Positions 1-11,233 of a stretch of 64,000 bases of DNA are shown in pieces (position 1 is the stretch's first letter; every line of letters begins with the position of its first letter). This DNA is from Lepidodermella squamata (Eukaryota; Gastrotricha): NCBI GenBank assembly GCA_047495785.1, contig JBLDXI010000032.1, positions 1,674,001-1,738,000 on the forward strand. Direction: 5' to 3'. The translations under genes were made by a program, and so were the position numbers. Under the pieces are notes generated by a model. The model searched no databases and had not been told where the DNA came from. It saw only the letters and a program-made list of their open reading frames with translations.

Positions 1-965
1 GAACACCACGACCTTAGAAACGGTGGAATTTCAGCTGTTTCGTCGTAATGTATCGTTGCCATGACAATGACGTAGCTAGGTCCGACCATTTTGAATTTAT
101 GAAAGTAACAAGCTAGAGCTACGGTACTCAGGCTTTGCGTGACGATGATGCGTGGTTGCCGAGCCTGAAGTTCGGTGAAGCCTGAAGATAGCTCGTAGTC
201 ATCTTCAGTGAACATTCGAAACCTAGCGAGATACACCAGAGCAACGTCGTGATGTTCAAACCATTTGACATAGCTTTCTTCTAGCATCGTGTCGAAAGGG
301 CCATTATCTGATAGGACAGCAGCTCGTTTCCAGCCCATTTTCTGGATGAATTTAGCTAACCCGATGCCAATGTAGTCGCCCCTTTCACCTAAGCCGAAAT
401 AATTTCGATAGCGATGTCTATTATTCCAAATATCGACGTGTTCTGGCGTGACACTAATGCCAATCACATCGTAATTTGCTATTATCAAAGCTGACAGTCG
501 TTGGGCAGTCACTGAGCAATCATTGATGCCGAAAAGTGGGAATCTGTCGCTTGCTTCAGGATTTCTTTCCAAGATCCCAATTAATTTCAAAATAGTTGGA
601 GGATCGAGACACTAAAATTATACGATTTACGTAAATTAAGGATGAATTTTTTACCTTACGTTTGAGTCGCTTATTTCAAGTTGCAGCTCGTAATTTGGCA
701 ACCAACTTGGAAGGGACCGAAGTCTTTCCAAAGCAAAAGAGGCAGCGAGGGTTCCCAAGGGGCCAACTGCGAAAATAGGACTCTGATACTCAACAAAGAA
801 TGGTATCTTAATGACTGTTCGGTTGCTGATGGAAATCGATGGATCTTCACTGTAAGTTGACGAGGTTACCAGCGAGGGTACCGGGCTATCGATACTCCAT
901 ATGGCCACATTAGCCCGAAAAAGGGAGAAAGAAATCGCTGCAAAGAAAGTCTGCAAGTTAGACAT
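1..965 (-). CDS. GABA-B receptor-like ligand-binding domain, 5' part of a gene cut by the window edge
   Basis: Two exons are visible, 660-965 and 1-611, separated by a 48-nt phase-0 GT-AG intron. The first ATG after an N-terminal hydrophobic stretch (MSNLQTFFAAISF...) gives a plausible signal peptide. The following about 300 residues resemble the Venus-flytrap (ANF_receptor) lobe of GABA-B receptors: 'LPNYELQLEISDSN' corresponds to the LPGY..L..xDS segment, 'GINDCSVTAQRL' to the GCSxVS loop, 'NNRHRYRNYF' to the SNRxRFPTFF strand, and 'GWKRAAVL' and 'QARQPRIIV' to later conserved strands. The transmembrane part would lie beyond base 1. Family membership rests on pattern recognition. Many pocket residues differ from classical GABA-B subunits, so a divergent class C GPCR or orphan ANF receptor is possible. 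Confidence 0.65.
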
Positions 966-1238
966 GAGAGGCAAAATATCGTAATAACCTTATAGGCGTT
1001 CTAGGAAATTATGTAGGAATCGTCCACGCATGAACCGGCGAGCCAGTGTGAACGCGTCATAGAAAACGTCATAGTATGCCTAATTTTGCGATTTAAAGGC
1101 TCTCGTGTAACAAGAGAATTCTAATTTTGGCGAAACTACGTGACCGAGCTTCAAGTTGACTACATGTTTTCAATTTTATACAATAACTGACGTCATTATT
1201 ATATGCAAGTATTACGTATCTTTTATTTGACATGATTG

Positions 1239-1848
1239 TGTTGGGGCCCGAGTCCGAATTCTGCCCGTACGCGTTCGGGCCGGCCCGTCCGCAGACGGGT
1301 AAGAATGATTTGCCGCTCCGCGCTCGGGCCGCTTTAAAACATGCCCATATGCGACGTTTACTGTAAATTTAACAAATTCGAAGGAATCACGCTTCACCGC
1401 ACACGGGCCGGCCAAGGTGTTGGCCCGAGCACGGCGGAGAACAATAGGAACCAGCGCTATTGTTCAGCGCCGCACTCGGGCCGCCGGGCTCGGGCATCTG
1501 GAATCGAGCCGTCGGGCTTGGGTCGCCGGGCTTGGGTCATCCTACAACCAACGCCCGACCCGATAACTGTATCAAGTCCCGGCCCGAACCCGGCGGCCCG
1601 GGTACGGCGCGCGCGAGTCCCTAACAATAGTGCTGGTTCCTATTGTTCTCCGCCGTGCTCGGGCCAACACCTTGGCCGGCCCGTGTGCGGTGAAGCGTGA
1701 TTTCTTCGAATTTGTTAAATTTACAGTAAACGTCGCATATGGGCATGTTACAGACTGGCCCGAGCGCGGAGTGGTAAAGTGCTGTTACCCGGTCGCATAC
1801 GGGCCGGCCCGAACGCGTACGGGCCGAAGTCGGGCTCGGGCCCCAACA
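1239..1848. mobile_element. GC-rich inverted-repeat (MITE/foldback) element with 4-bp ATTG flanks
   Basis: The two ends are inverted copies beginning TGTTGGGGCCCGAG. Similarity continues inward about 230 bp on each side, and both arms contain a copy of the same CGCATATGGGCATGTT-type segment. The repeat is flanked by ATTG on both sides (1235-1238 and 1849-1852), which fits a 4-bp target duplication. No transposase is encoded; open frames in it are by-products of high GC. It lies directly downstream of the stop codon of the M13-1 gene (stop 1857-1859), so it forms that gene's 3' untranslated region or terminator zone. Confidence 0.7.
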
Positions 1849-1856
1849 ATTGTACA

Positions 1857-4111
1857 TCAAAATACGTTGCAAGTGTCTTTCGCAGCCATACGAGAGCCGT
1901 TGGGACAGCTAAAAGCTTTCCTGAATCCTTCGAAATGGGACAAGGCTGCATTGACGCGTAACATAGGATGCGAATGTTGACCTTCTCTGTCGAATGCGAC
2001 ATCATCTTTTGCGCATAGCTTTTGCGCATAAGAAACGAAGAAGAGTTTTTCTTCATCTACAGGACGGTTACTTTCGATAAACTGATAGGCAGCGGTAACA
2101 GCAATGATATCAGCAACATCTTCGTTCGGGTTCGAAGCAACCCTGTCAGATACGCCAAATCCAGAGGCCGTTTTCAGGTAGAAATCGGCAATGCATTTGT
2201 TACGCCCTGCTAAAAATTGATCAGAAGTCAATTCCGCTAGCTCGTCGATTTCAATGACATGAGAAAGTTCGTGGTAGAGCAATGTCAAAAATGATCCCAA
2301 ATTGATTGATTCAGGATATGACCAGTCAAATAGCGGCGGTATTAAGGCTGCAATAGGTATAGTAATTTTAGGCTTTGCAAAAAATTCCAGAGCAGCATTA
2401 GCCTCCAGAGGATGCAAAGCACTTCCAACTTCGCCGCTGTGATACATTTTGAGCGCTTTACCCAAACCGAAGAAGGAGGCAGAAACGTGATTTTCGAAAT
2501 ATCTGCCCGGATCTATGCTCAAATTTCTGTAGAACTGATTTAGCATTTGCTCATCAACAGCAAATTCTCGGGGAGGGAAGACTGAAACTTCCACACGCTC
2601 GATTTGCGTGATAATCCTTAATTTCATTGCTTGGTTAACTTTCGAGTTATTGTAGAGTTCAATGAAGTGATTTTTCGCCACCTCGATATATCTATCAATT
2701 TGAGGCGTTGAATTCTTGTTGAAGAACTTCCTTCTGAAAAGGGAGGCAACAGCATGGGGCATGAACTCCGTTACTTGATTTTGACATATCATAGGAGAAG
2801 CGTCCGTAGCGGAGGAGAAGGCCGATAACACGGGTAGGATCGTGAAGTAATTCCTGATTGTTGTCCGACCTGCTTCTGTCTCTTGATTGGCACCAAGAAC
2901 CCGACAAGCTTGAGTTAGGAAGTCGCAAAAACCCATTTCAGTTTGAATTGTCACGCTCTTCAAGTCGAAATCAATCTTTGATTTGATGGCATCACTGAGA
3001 GAAGTCCAGTTTAGGAGGTCACAGCACCAGCCGGGGTAACGCTTCATTCCACTTACTGGTTGCGAGGAAATATTTGCAATCTCAAACAGACTGTTATGCA
3101 GTGACTTCAACGACTCGGATTCAGATTGTGTGACATTGAGAAAGTCTGTATTAATGCTTGATTCTGCGAGAACAGAGCCTTTCTGCAGGTACGCGCCAGG
3201 TTTTGAAGTGCCATCTGCCGGCATGTAAGTTATTTTGATGAGGTTGTCCAAGCCATAATCGAGCATTCTCTCGAAAAGCTGTTGCAATGATGTCGAACTA
3301 TTTCCAAAGTCGATCCGCCGGAAGTCAGAAACCACTGATTCTGCAAAAATGTGTTTGTCTTTATCGGTTACTGAGAAACATGATTCGTAGAGATGTTTCA
3401 TCTTCTTGTCAGCTTCCCATTCGAAATTGGATTCATTTTCTACAAAGAAAAATGGAATAGAGACTTTGTGCTTACTCACGAATCTTTTGACTTACTCAAT
3501 AATGCTCCGAATAATTGAATATTTCGCTCCGTTATATATTCCACTGCATTTCCCGAGCTGTAGTTTCCACAGGCATAGCTGTAGAAGTCATCGCATGGGT
3601 CGATGGAAATGTTCATGGATCTACGCATTTCATCGAGCCTCCTTAAACATGCTTCACTCGAGCTGCAGTTTTTGTCGAGTGCTGTCGCGGAATGCGAATC
3701 GGTATTGTTAGTTTCCTCGAGGAAAAACACCGAGGTTGCATTGTTGTGTCGATATTCTAAAATTTCAGAGCGATTAGACTGATTTTCAGGAATCGTGACA
3801 TTGGTCAGCATTGAATAGGAAGGCCAGCTGCTCCTTCTTATCAAAAATGCGGTGAAACCAGCCCCAATAATTATGATGAATGTGAAAACAGCTAGTAAAG
3901 GTACACGGCAGCCTGTTTTTCATTTAAAAAATTGATTAAATGAGCCCTTCGAAGCTGACAAACCGCAGTCGATTTCATGGCGTTGTTTCGCTCTTGTCTT
4001 CCTTGGGTATAGAAGTGGCGATGCATCTTGTTGGGTCGAATCGGGTGACTCGGATCCGCGAGGAGCAATCAGTTCAATGCCGACTTCTTCGTCAAAATTC
4101 AGCTTCTTCAT
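1857..4111 (-). CDS. M13 peptidase family protein 1 (neprilysin/ECE-like, type II membrane protein)
   Basis: Predicted zinc ectopeptidase of 715 residues, spliced as complement of 1857-3439, 3496-3912 and 3964-4111 (introns of 56 and 51 nt, both phase 1). Residues 1-49 are cytosolic. A membrane segment follows (VPLLAVFTFIIIIGAGFTAFLI), then the M13 hallmark DPCDDFYSYACGNY. The zinc motif HELSH is at 2259-2273 and the third-ligand motif EDVAD is downstream; a conserved active-site His (HSHPMLR) precedes the C-terminal CPNG...C block. All ligands are present, so it may be active. The canonical NAxY substrate motif is altered (NAAL). The start is the first ATG before the membrane exon. The gene is divergent from M13-2 across 784 bp. 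A GC-rich mobile element sits 4 bp beyond its stop codon. Confidence 0.85.
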
Positions 4112-4895
4112 CGTTGAGAAACTACAGATTACTCTTTTACTGCAAGTCAATTAGCTAATACTCTACTACTACTACTACTACTGTTCTCATTCCACTGCTC
4201 CTGACTTCCTTCCGAGATAAAGCACGCGCTTCTCATGTGTGATAGTGTTAAATGGGAGTTGATATTTACTTCATTTCCGCACTTCATTATTCCTTAGTAA
4301 TGAGTGGGCTGACTTTGAATTATCAGCATGTTTCCTAATTAAATAAGGAGTGAGGTGACTTAGTATCAACTTTGAGTATTTTCAAAGTTTAAATTTGATT
4401 TTAGTTTTTAATTAAACTTAAAGTGGATACTAAGTCACCTCCTTCCTTCTTTAACATCTACCATCTACCGTATAAGTGGTCATCACTGATCTCAAAATTT
4501 TCTAATTAGCGGCAGAAATACGGTAGCTTTCGCTCCTCGGCGGACATGAGATAATGTTACACACTAGATGAAATTATCTTGATGTAAAAAATCACCCACG
4601 CCTGCGGCCAGGGAATAGCAATTCGTGTAACTAAACCATAAAATGTTCAACGTGACAAGGTGACCACAATTTTTTAATGGTCAATTGCCACTTTAATCCA
4701 AGAGGCATGACGCATCACACGCTTCTCGCAGCAATAAGCTAAAAGTCAAAAGATTAATAAACAAGATAATGTTCAATTTTATTGCCACCTTAACTGCGGC
4801 CGAACATGTTTTTTCCGCAAAAAATGCCGGCGAGGTGAGAGCATGGCTGATAGCAAGCGCCGTAGTAATTGAATTTTCAGCCAGCCTGATTGTTG
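4112..4895. promoter_or_regulatory. Divergent intergenic region between M13-1 and M13-2
   Basis: This 784-bp gap separates two start codons facing away from each other, so it should hold both promoters. It contains a short CTA trinucleotide run near 4163-4182 and an inverted repeat at about 4352-4442. I see no gene, tRNA or convincing TATA box that can be assigned to either start. Confidence 0.45.
4352..4442. repeat. Imperfect hairpin inverted repeat
   Basis: The left arm reads GAGGTGACTTAGTATCAACT and the right arm is its near-perfect reverse complement (AGTGGATACTAAGTCACCTC), separated by about 45 bp of AT-rich sequence. It could be a small MITE or a foldback remnant. It lies in the shared upstream region of two M13 genes. 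Confidence 0.6.
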
Positions 4896-6994
4896 ATGGC
4901 TTCCTGGGTTGATACAGGAGCGACGTACCTCACAGATGGTTCTGATCAATTCTTGTTAAGAAAGTCTTTCATCAACTATCCCGAACAATCAAAGCGAAAG
5001 CCTGCGATAGGAGGTCAGTAATTCTACACGTTTGAAACTGTCATTTTTAAGGCGGAGTTTTTAGTTATTCCTATCATCTTGATTATTGCGACCTCAATTA
5101 CCGCGGCTGTTCTACTTTCAAGTGCACTTTGGTGGTATTACATAACAACAGAAGCCAACCCAAATGGCGTCATTCAACTAAATGAAGACTTAGCTCTTTC
5201 ACTGTGCAAATCTCTTGAATGTTCGCAGAAGATTGGAGATATTTTCAAATCAGTCAACACCTCAGCTAACCCTTGCGATGACTTCTACGAATATGCATGC
5301 GGCAATCATGGAGACAAATTGACCGCCTTCCAGGAGGCAAGTGAAAACTTGCAAATCGATCTGATTGAATTTTTGGGTACGATAATTTGCTATGAAAAGG
5401 GTCACTCATTTTATTAATTATCATCATAGAGAATGGGACTGATTTACCATGGAAAACGGATAAGAAAGTGAAGGACTATTATGACTCCTGCATGGATGCT
5501 CCAACTCATTACCAGGCTCATGTCGATTATGTCCGGGAAATCGTGGTGGAAATGGGAGGACTGAATACATTGGCGATAGTTGATGAAAACTCATTGCAAT
5601 CTCAAATCGAGAAAGTTTTCTCATTTACCCTAAACAATCTCATCAAAATCTCCCCGCCACCTCGCAAGTCCAGCGGAGCGAAAGCTATAATTAGCAAAGG
5701 CGATCCAATAAATTCGCCGAAGCAAATGAACGATCTCATGCGTTTACTCTCGATTTCGAATCAAATGGTAGCGGAGGAAGTCATGCGGTTCGGGAGACAA
5801 CTCGCGTTCATAAATGGCAATAGGACTTCCAGTGATTTGATTGAAACCCAAGTTTCAGATTTCAACCAATGTTGCCCTCTTGTCAACTGGCAATCAATAT
5901 TCAAAACTGTCAGGAATCGCATCAATTTCAACCTTCAAACCGTGAGAATGGACTCTGATGTTTTTTTTTGTGGATATCTTACAAAACTCTGCCGTTTACT
6001 TGGCGATAAGTTGAAATCACCCGAAGGTCGCCGGACCATTCAAAATTATCTTGTTTTCACTGCTGTGATCAATCACGTCAAGTTGCCTACAGAAGACGCG
6101 TCACAGGAGAAATGTTTAGACGAGATCGGTCAGTTACTCCCAATTGCTATTGCTTCAATTCATACCCGAAGATTCTTGCAAGTTGGCAATTTACAAGACT
6201 TAGCTCAGAACGCCATTAATCACGTGAGATCAAGTGTCGAGCTGTCAACTAACTTGAATCAACATTCGAAACAAGCTATTTTTGAGGAGTTGAACGGTCT
6301 TGAAGTCATCACCTGGCCGCCAAATTGGTCGACAATCGAAGCGAATCTAGACAGCTTTTACGATAAATTAGTGATTGCTGAGGAGGATTATTTTCGAAAT
6401 TATGTCAATGCGTGGTTTTTCAATTTTGGACAAATGCTCGACCTTGCGTATTTTGGCGGCAGCGGCACTGATTTATCGCCTCTTTTGGTGAATGCTGCCT
6501 ATGAGGAGCCGACGGAACAAGCTTTGATTCTCCATGCCTCACTGCTTTCACTTCCATTTTATCATGAATCATACCCAGAGGCTGTGAAATATGGAGGAAT
6601 AGTGGCGTTGATCATACATGAACTCAGCCATGCATTCGATTGTTCAAGAGTTCGATTGACCCTTCGACATGACGATTTTATCAGGAAACGGCAGGATTGT
6701 TTTTCAGGGTCCAGTACTGTTGTCGAAGATATAGCTGATGCTTTAAGCCTTAATTTAGCTTTCGACTTATTTCAGTTGGGTCATTCATCAAGGAGTCAAT
6801 GGGAAGACCAGTTATTTTTTCTATCTTATGCTCACCAATTATGCACTTCATCTGAGCAACAAGCTGATACTACTGAACATTCTAATCCGCGAATTCGAGT
6901 GTCGGCTGTATCACGGGGTGATCACTTTAATAAGGTATTTGCTTGTGGAACTGAATCACCGTTTCAGCCAAGTGAACGATGCAAGTTGTTATAG
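4896..6994 (+). CDS. M13 peptidase family protein 2 (neprilysin/ECE-like)
   Basis: Predicted 664-residue type II membrane peptidase, joined from 4896-5013, 5065-5376 and 5430-6994 (introns of 51 and 53 nt, both phase 1). The cytosolic exon MASWVDTGATYL is followed by a membrane exon (VIPIILIIATSITAAVLL). The M13 signature NPCDDFYEYACGN comes next, with HELSH at 6617-6631, the EDIAD third-ligand motif, NAAY for NAxY, and a C-terminal Cys block ending CKLL. The usual CPxGSPMNP is degenerate (CGTESPFQP). All zinc ligands are present. AATAAA at 7025-7030 lies 31 bp after the stop. Its 3' end was duplicated to 22067-22266. The second intron occupies the same position and phase as in M13 genes 1, 5, 6 and 7, which supports the splicing. 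Confidence 0.88.
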
Positions 6995-7393
6995 GAAACA
7001 TCTGGCATGTAATATTGTCGATAAAATAAAACTCATAAATGGTAATTAAAAAGCTGCCGGAATTTTTGTTCGCACCATAATGTGATCTCATGTTGCAATT
7101 CTGCCTCCTTACGACAAATTACGCAGTTCCATGGAAAATGACACATGTCGAACTCAAAATATGAAAAGCATTGCGGCTGATAGCTAAACTTAACTAGTAT
7201 ATTAATTGCCTAATTAACAAATTATGAATTTTTTCCTTTAATTTCTTATCACGTTACGTGCTTCCCATGCTAACCTGTTTTTAACACATGCCGCAACTTA
7301 TGCTCAGAAAAATGAATAACGAACCCTGCCGAATAAATACACAAGGAAGAAAGGGACGGCTCTCGAATTTCTTTTATGACTTATTTCCTGTAA
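6995..7393. other. Intergenic, M13-2 to M13-3
   Basis: Holds the M13-2 poly(A) signal (7025-7030). The rest is AT-rich and is similar to the sequence upstream of M13-4 at about 22270-22657, because both belong to the duplicated block. No additional gene is seen. Confidence 0.6.
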
Positions 7394-9699
7394 ATGGCAA
7401 CGAAAGAAGCTAAAAAAGAGAGAGTCACTGTTGCTTTCATCCAAAAAGGAGATCAGTACGTTCAAGTTCCGATTTTTCGACGAAGGAGTAAATCTAAATG
7501 TAATACGTGGCCTGATTACAAAAGTATTCAACAGTCTATAATTTCAATATAGGTGTGTGCAAGATTGTTGGAGGCTTGATCACAGTCTTCGTACCATTGT
7601 CTGTTGTATTCTTCATCTTTCGGCTGCAGGGCAGTTCCCACTATTCTTTGAACCCGGTTGAACTAGAAACTCATTCTGTTTCTCCCGGGTGGATGTTTAC
7701 CTCTGGTCGCACTTCGACCGAAGCTAGTCCAGGTCCGAAAAAGCCGTTAACAACACCCAAATCCACGTTTCTCGCGACGCGAATGACAACTCGGACTATG
7801 ACTAAGTCGTCGACCACCGGCATGGTTAAATACCTAGCAGACTTGGAGGAATCATGCGAAACTACAAAATGTGCAGAAAGGATTATTAGGATATCAGATA
7901 TCATGCTCCATTCAGCCGATCCATGCGAAGATTTTTACGAATACGCTTGCGGAAACTACGAACATTACAATAATGCTGCCGATGTAACCTATGGCGTTCC
8001 TGAGGAGGCGAGTGCCAAGTGGATAAAGCAGTTTCTTGGACTTATTGAAAGTCCTCCAGTCGATGAATTCACCTGGGAGAGTGACAGGAAAGTTATGGAC
8101 TACTATCACGCCTGCTACAGCGCAGATTCGTGGACCTATACCAGACCAGCACTTCAATCAATAGTCCGATCGATGGGCGGGTTCAACAGCCCGATTCAGT
8201 CATCATCAACTTTTCAGAGCAGATTCGAGCGGCTATTCGACTACGGCGTCGATAATATTATAGCCATTCACATGCGTGATATGGATGATTCGGAAAAACT
8301 GAGAGTTGCTATCTCTCCAGGAACCCTTCGTACGTGGCCCAGTGCTCGAATGGCTCTTAAAACACTAGCGTCAAATCTCGACGCCCCCATCACCATGAAG
8401 TATGGCTCTGCTCTACTTGACATCGAAATGTTTGAAAGAGAGTTGTACAGCTTCAAACCTGCGGAGCAACGTGGCAGAACCCATGTAACTTCTCCTGCCG
8501 AGTTGGACAAATGCTGCTCTCTCCTAAATTGGACATCATTGCTCACCAGCTTTGGCCAATCTCGAAACTTCGATCTTCTCAATATGTCGATATACATTAA
8601 TGACTCATTCTGCGGATATCTTCAGGATACCTGCCACGAAATCAATGGTATGATGTCGACCGAGAATGGTCAAAAAGCCCTGCAAAATTTTCTAGTCTTC
8701 GAAGCTTTGTTGAAGTATTTTGAAATACCTCGAATGACAACCAAGGAGCACTGCGTCAACGAAGTGATCAAGTTCTTACCCCTTGCATCGACATCAATGT
8801 TCAGGCGAGCTTTTTTCGATGAGAAATCCGTTCCAATTGCCAATGAACTCGCTGATGGAACTAAAAGTACCTTCCGTAAAGCAATCTCAGATTCCGAGTA
8901 CTTCAACCCGGAAACCAAAGCTGAGTTGGTGAAGCTGATAGGCTCGTTGACAATCAGCATTTGGCCTCCGGATCTCGTATTAAATCGCGCTGCAATCGAG
9001 GCTTATCATCGAAATTTGACAATAACCCGATCCTCATACATGGCGAACTTCTATGCAGCAAGCCGTTTCTTGGAGGGTGGCATTATGAAGCATTACATCA
9101 ATGGCGATATATCCATGGTCGCCACGGGGTTACACTACAACGCACTTTACGATCATATTATGAATAATCGCATCATTTCCTTGATGCCTGCGTGGATGGC
9201 TCCAATTTTCGAACCGTCCTACCCACCAGCTGTTCAACACGGCTCGGCTGCAACTACCATTTCACATGAGCTGACTCATCTGTTCGACAATCTTGGGCTG
9301 AAGGTAGTTTTCCAGGCAGATCCTTTCATTGTCAACCGAAAGCAGTGCATCTCTAGAATGTATCAACAAATCGGCCGAGAAGCTGGGAGTTACTTGAGAA
9401 CGGATAACACGTTGGACGATGACACTGCTGATATGTTATCAGTCCCGCTTTCATACGCGCTATTTCATAAGGAACCACGTAGTGACATGGACAACAGACT
9501 GTTTTTCCTGTCATATGCTCAGCTACAGTGCTCAAAACAGCCGAAGTCAAATTTGTTCCGGATTCTACAAGATCGCCATTCACCGCCAAAGTTTAGAGTT
9601 CTGGCATCTCTGAGTAATAGCCGAGAATTTTCTCAAGCATTCAACTGCCCGGCTTCGTCTAAAATGGCACGTTACCAGGACCGGTGTGTATTGTACTGA
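7394..9699 (+). CDS. M13 peptidase family protein 3, third zinc ligand Asp instead of Glu
   Basis: Predicted 750 residues from exons 7394-7499 and 7553-9699 (53-nt phase-1 intron before the membrane segment). The cytosolic start MATKEAKKERVTVAF is followed by a hydrophobic stretch, a Ser/Thr-rich stalk, the motif DPCEDFYEYACGNYEH and a full M13 ectodomain. HELTH is at 9265-9279, but the usual E-x-x-A-D motif reads DDTAD, so the third zinc ligand is Asp (codon 9418-9420). The catalytic Glu, NAxY (NALY) and the C-terminal HSPPKFR are kept. Weak or altered activity is inferred. Unlike genes 1, 2, 5, 6 and 7, it has no intron just after the DPCxDFYxYACG region. It is a close paralogue of M13-4. 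AATAAA is at 9732-9737. Confidence 0.88.
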
Positions 9700-9893
9700 A
9701 CATGTTTTCTAGTCGTGAACAATTTCAAAAAAATAAATCATCTCTTATCTAACACTTATCATAGTTCAGTCATTGTTAGTCGTTACCAGGACCGGTGTGT
9801 ATTGTACTGAACATTTTAGTGGTCATGAATAATTTCAAAAAAAATAAATACAATTTCTCTTATCTAACACTTATCAGAGTTCAGTCATAGTCA
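9670..9893. repeat. Tandem duplication of the M13-3 terminus (about 111 bp x 2)
   Basis: Bases 9670-9780 (last ten codons, stop, 3' UTR and AATAAA) are followed immediately by a diverged copy at 9781-9893. The copy begins with the same CGTTACCAGGACCGGTGTGT and has its own AATAAA. It adds a second poly(A) signal downstream of M13-3. Confidence 0.85.
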
Positions 9894-9914
9894 CATGTCG
9901 AATAATTCCTTATG

Positions 9915-10469
9915 TTAAATCAACTCGCATTTTTTGCAAATTGCATGAGAAATAGACGCTATACAAGATGAGTCGGAAAGATTGAGAACGTCTTGACCAG
10001 CTGAATCGTCAAGGACAGGTTTCAAAGTCGTGCACTCTATAAGCCAGAAGCCAGCTATTGGAAGAGAAACACAACGTTTTCGAACATACATTGTCAACGA
10101 CTTACTTCCATTCATATTCCCATGAGGCTCAGTGGCGTCAAGGTCGAGGCAATTTGCGATACCGGCGATAACAATGCCAGTATTCTTGGCGAAAAGGTTG
10201 TACCACGCCTTGGGTTGACGGTTGACGGTTGACGCCATGGCAGAACCGCTGAAGATCCATGGGGTGGTCAAGGTATCAGCTCAGATCGGCGACCAGGTGT
10301 GTTCCCCAGCAATGTTGGTTACCAGGGCTACGGTGCCCTTGTAATTTGGTCTGAGTTTGCTTCGTGAGGTTGCGAGCGAAATCGATTTAAATGAGGTTAG
10401 TTCTGAAATCGATGATTTTGCGCTAAAGGCGACCAGCGAGAAAAAACCTCTATACAGAGTACTGCGCAC
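9915..10469 (-). pseudogene. Relic of the C-terminal lectin part of an astacin-like gene
   Basis: The segment 9915-10052 aligns with the last exon of the gene at 25203-30016: it ends LSDSSC.AS..AIC.K...LI before a stop, and the 51-nt upstream intron is also similar. Upstream lies a lectin-like piece (IANCLDLDATEP, with the NC signature of C-type lectin-like domains). That piece is not found in the two intact paralogues, so it comes from a different or more complete relative. Further upstream the frame is broken by a stop near 10280, and no astacin, CUB or kringle part follows. The long-inverted-repeat element begins at about 10457. I read it as a truncated duplicate. Confidence 0.6.
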
Positions 10470-11209
10470 TATAAACAGTACTACGCGCGCATAATATTAT
10501 AAGATATACTTATAGCCCGCATTCTGTGTGAAAAATAATGAATGCACTAGACAAATGACCAACAAATATAATGCGCTTTTGTGGATGTTACCATGAAATT
10601 TTCGGATTACCTGGTAGAGAACAGTCGAACGTATCCAGAAATTGATAAAAATGCATGTGTAACCGTGGGTTTTCTGCCGTTAGGTGACCTGATAGCGACC
10701 TGAAAGCGCAAAAACCTTGGAAAAATGCGAATACAGGCGCCTTTAGCGGCGTTTCTGCGAGGAACAAAATGGGTTCAACCACAGTTTTTTCACATTCCCT
10801 AGCAGAGCACATGGAGAGCCTATCAGCGAAGTAAGAAATAGCCAGTTAATATGGTGGTTATCCACGGCTTTTCAGTCGCTTCCCTCCCGGCTTGCAAATC
10901 AGTGAGAAAGTGAAAATTTGGTGTTTTCAGTCGCTCTTATCTCGAAAAAACCCATGGTTGCACCGTAGCTTTTTGTAGTCAAATAGGAGAAGGCACTGGG
11001 AGGAAGGTTTCGACAGGGAAAGCAGCAAGAACCACCCCAATTTATCCAAGACTTTTTTGTCCCGATTAGCACTCACTACGTCAGACCCAACACCTCGAAA
11101 CTGCATGACATGGCTTCTTTTGGGGCATTGCTGCAAGAAACAGATTGGTTTCAACCACAGTTATTTCGCGTTCTCTAGTAGAGCACAACAAGATCTTACT
11201 AAGGAAGTA

Positions 11210-11233
11210 CACTGTTAGATTTATCACGCGTTA
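11210..11233 (+). repeat. Left terminal inverted repeat of the CACTA element
   Basis: 24 bp beginning CACTGTTAGATTTATC, preceded by TA, and matched perfectly in inverse at 17517-17540. Further ACGCGTTA-type motifs follow for about 110 bp. Confidence 0.9.

Noticed and set aside
1212-1980. Several long open frames rich in Ala, Arg, Gly and Pro on both strands
   Set aside because: They are mirror images of each other across the inverted arms of a GC-rich element; composition and symmetry explain them.
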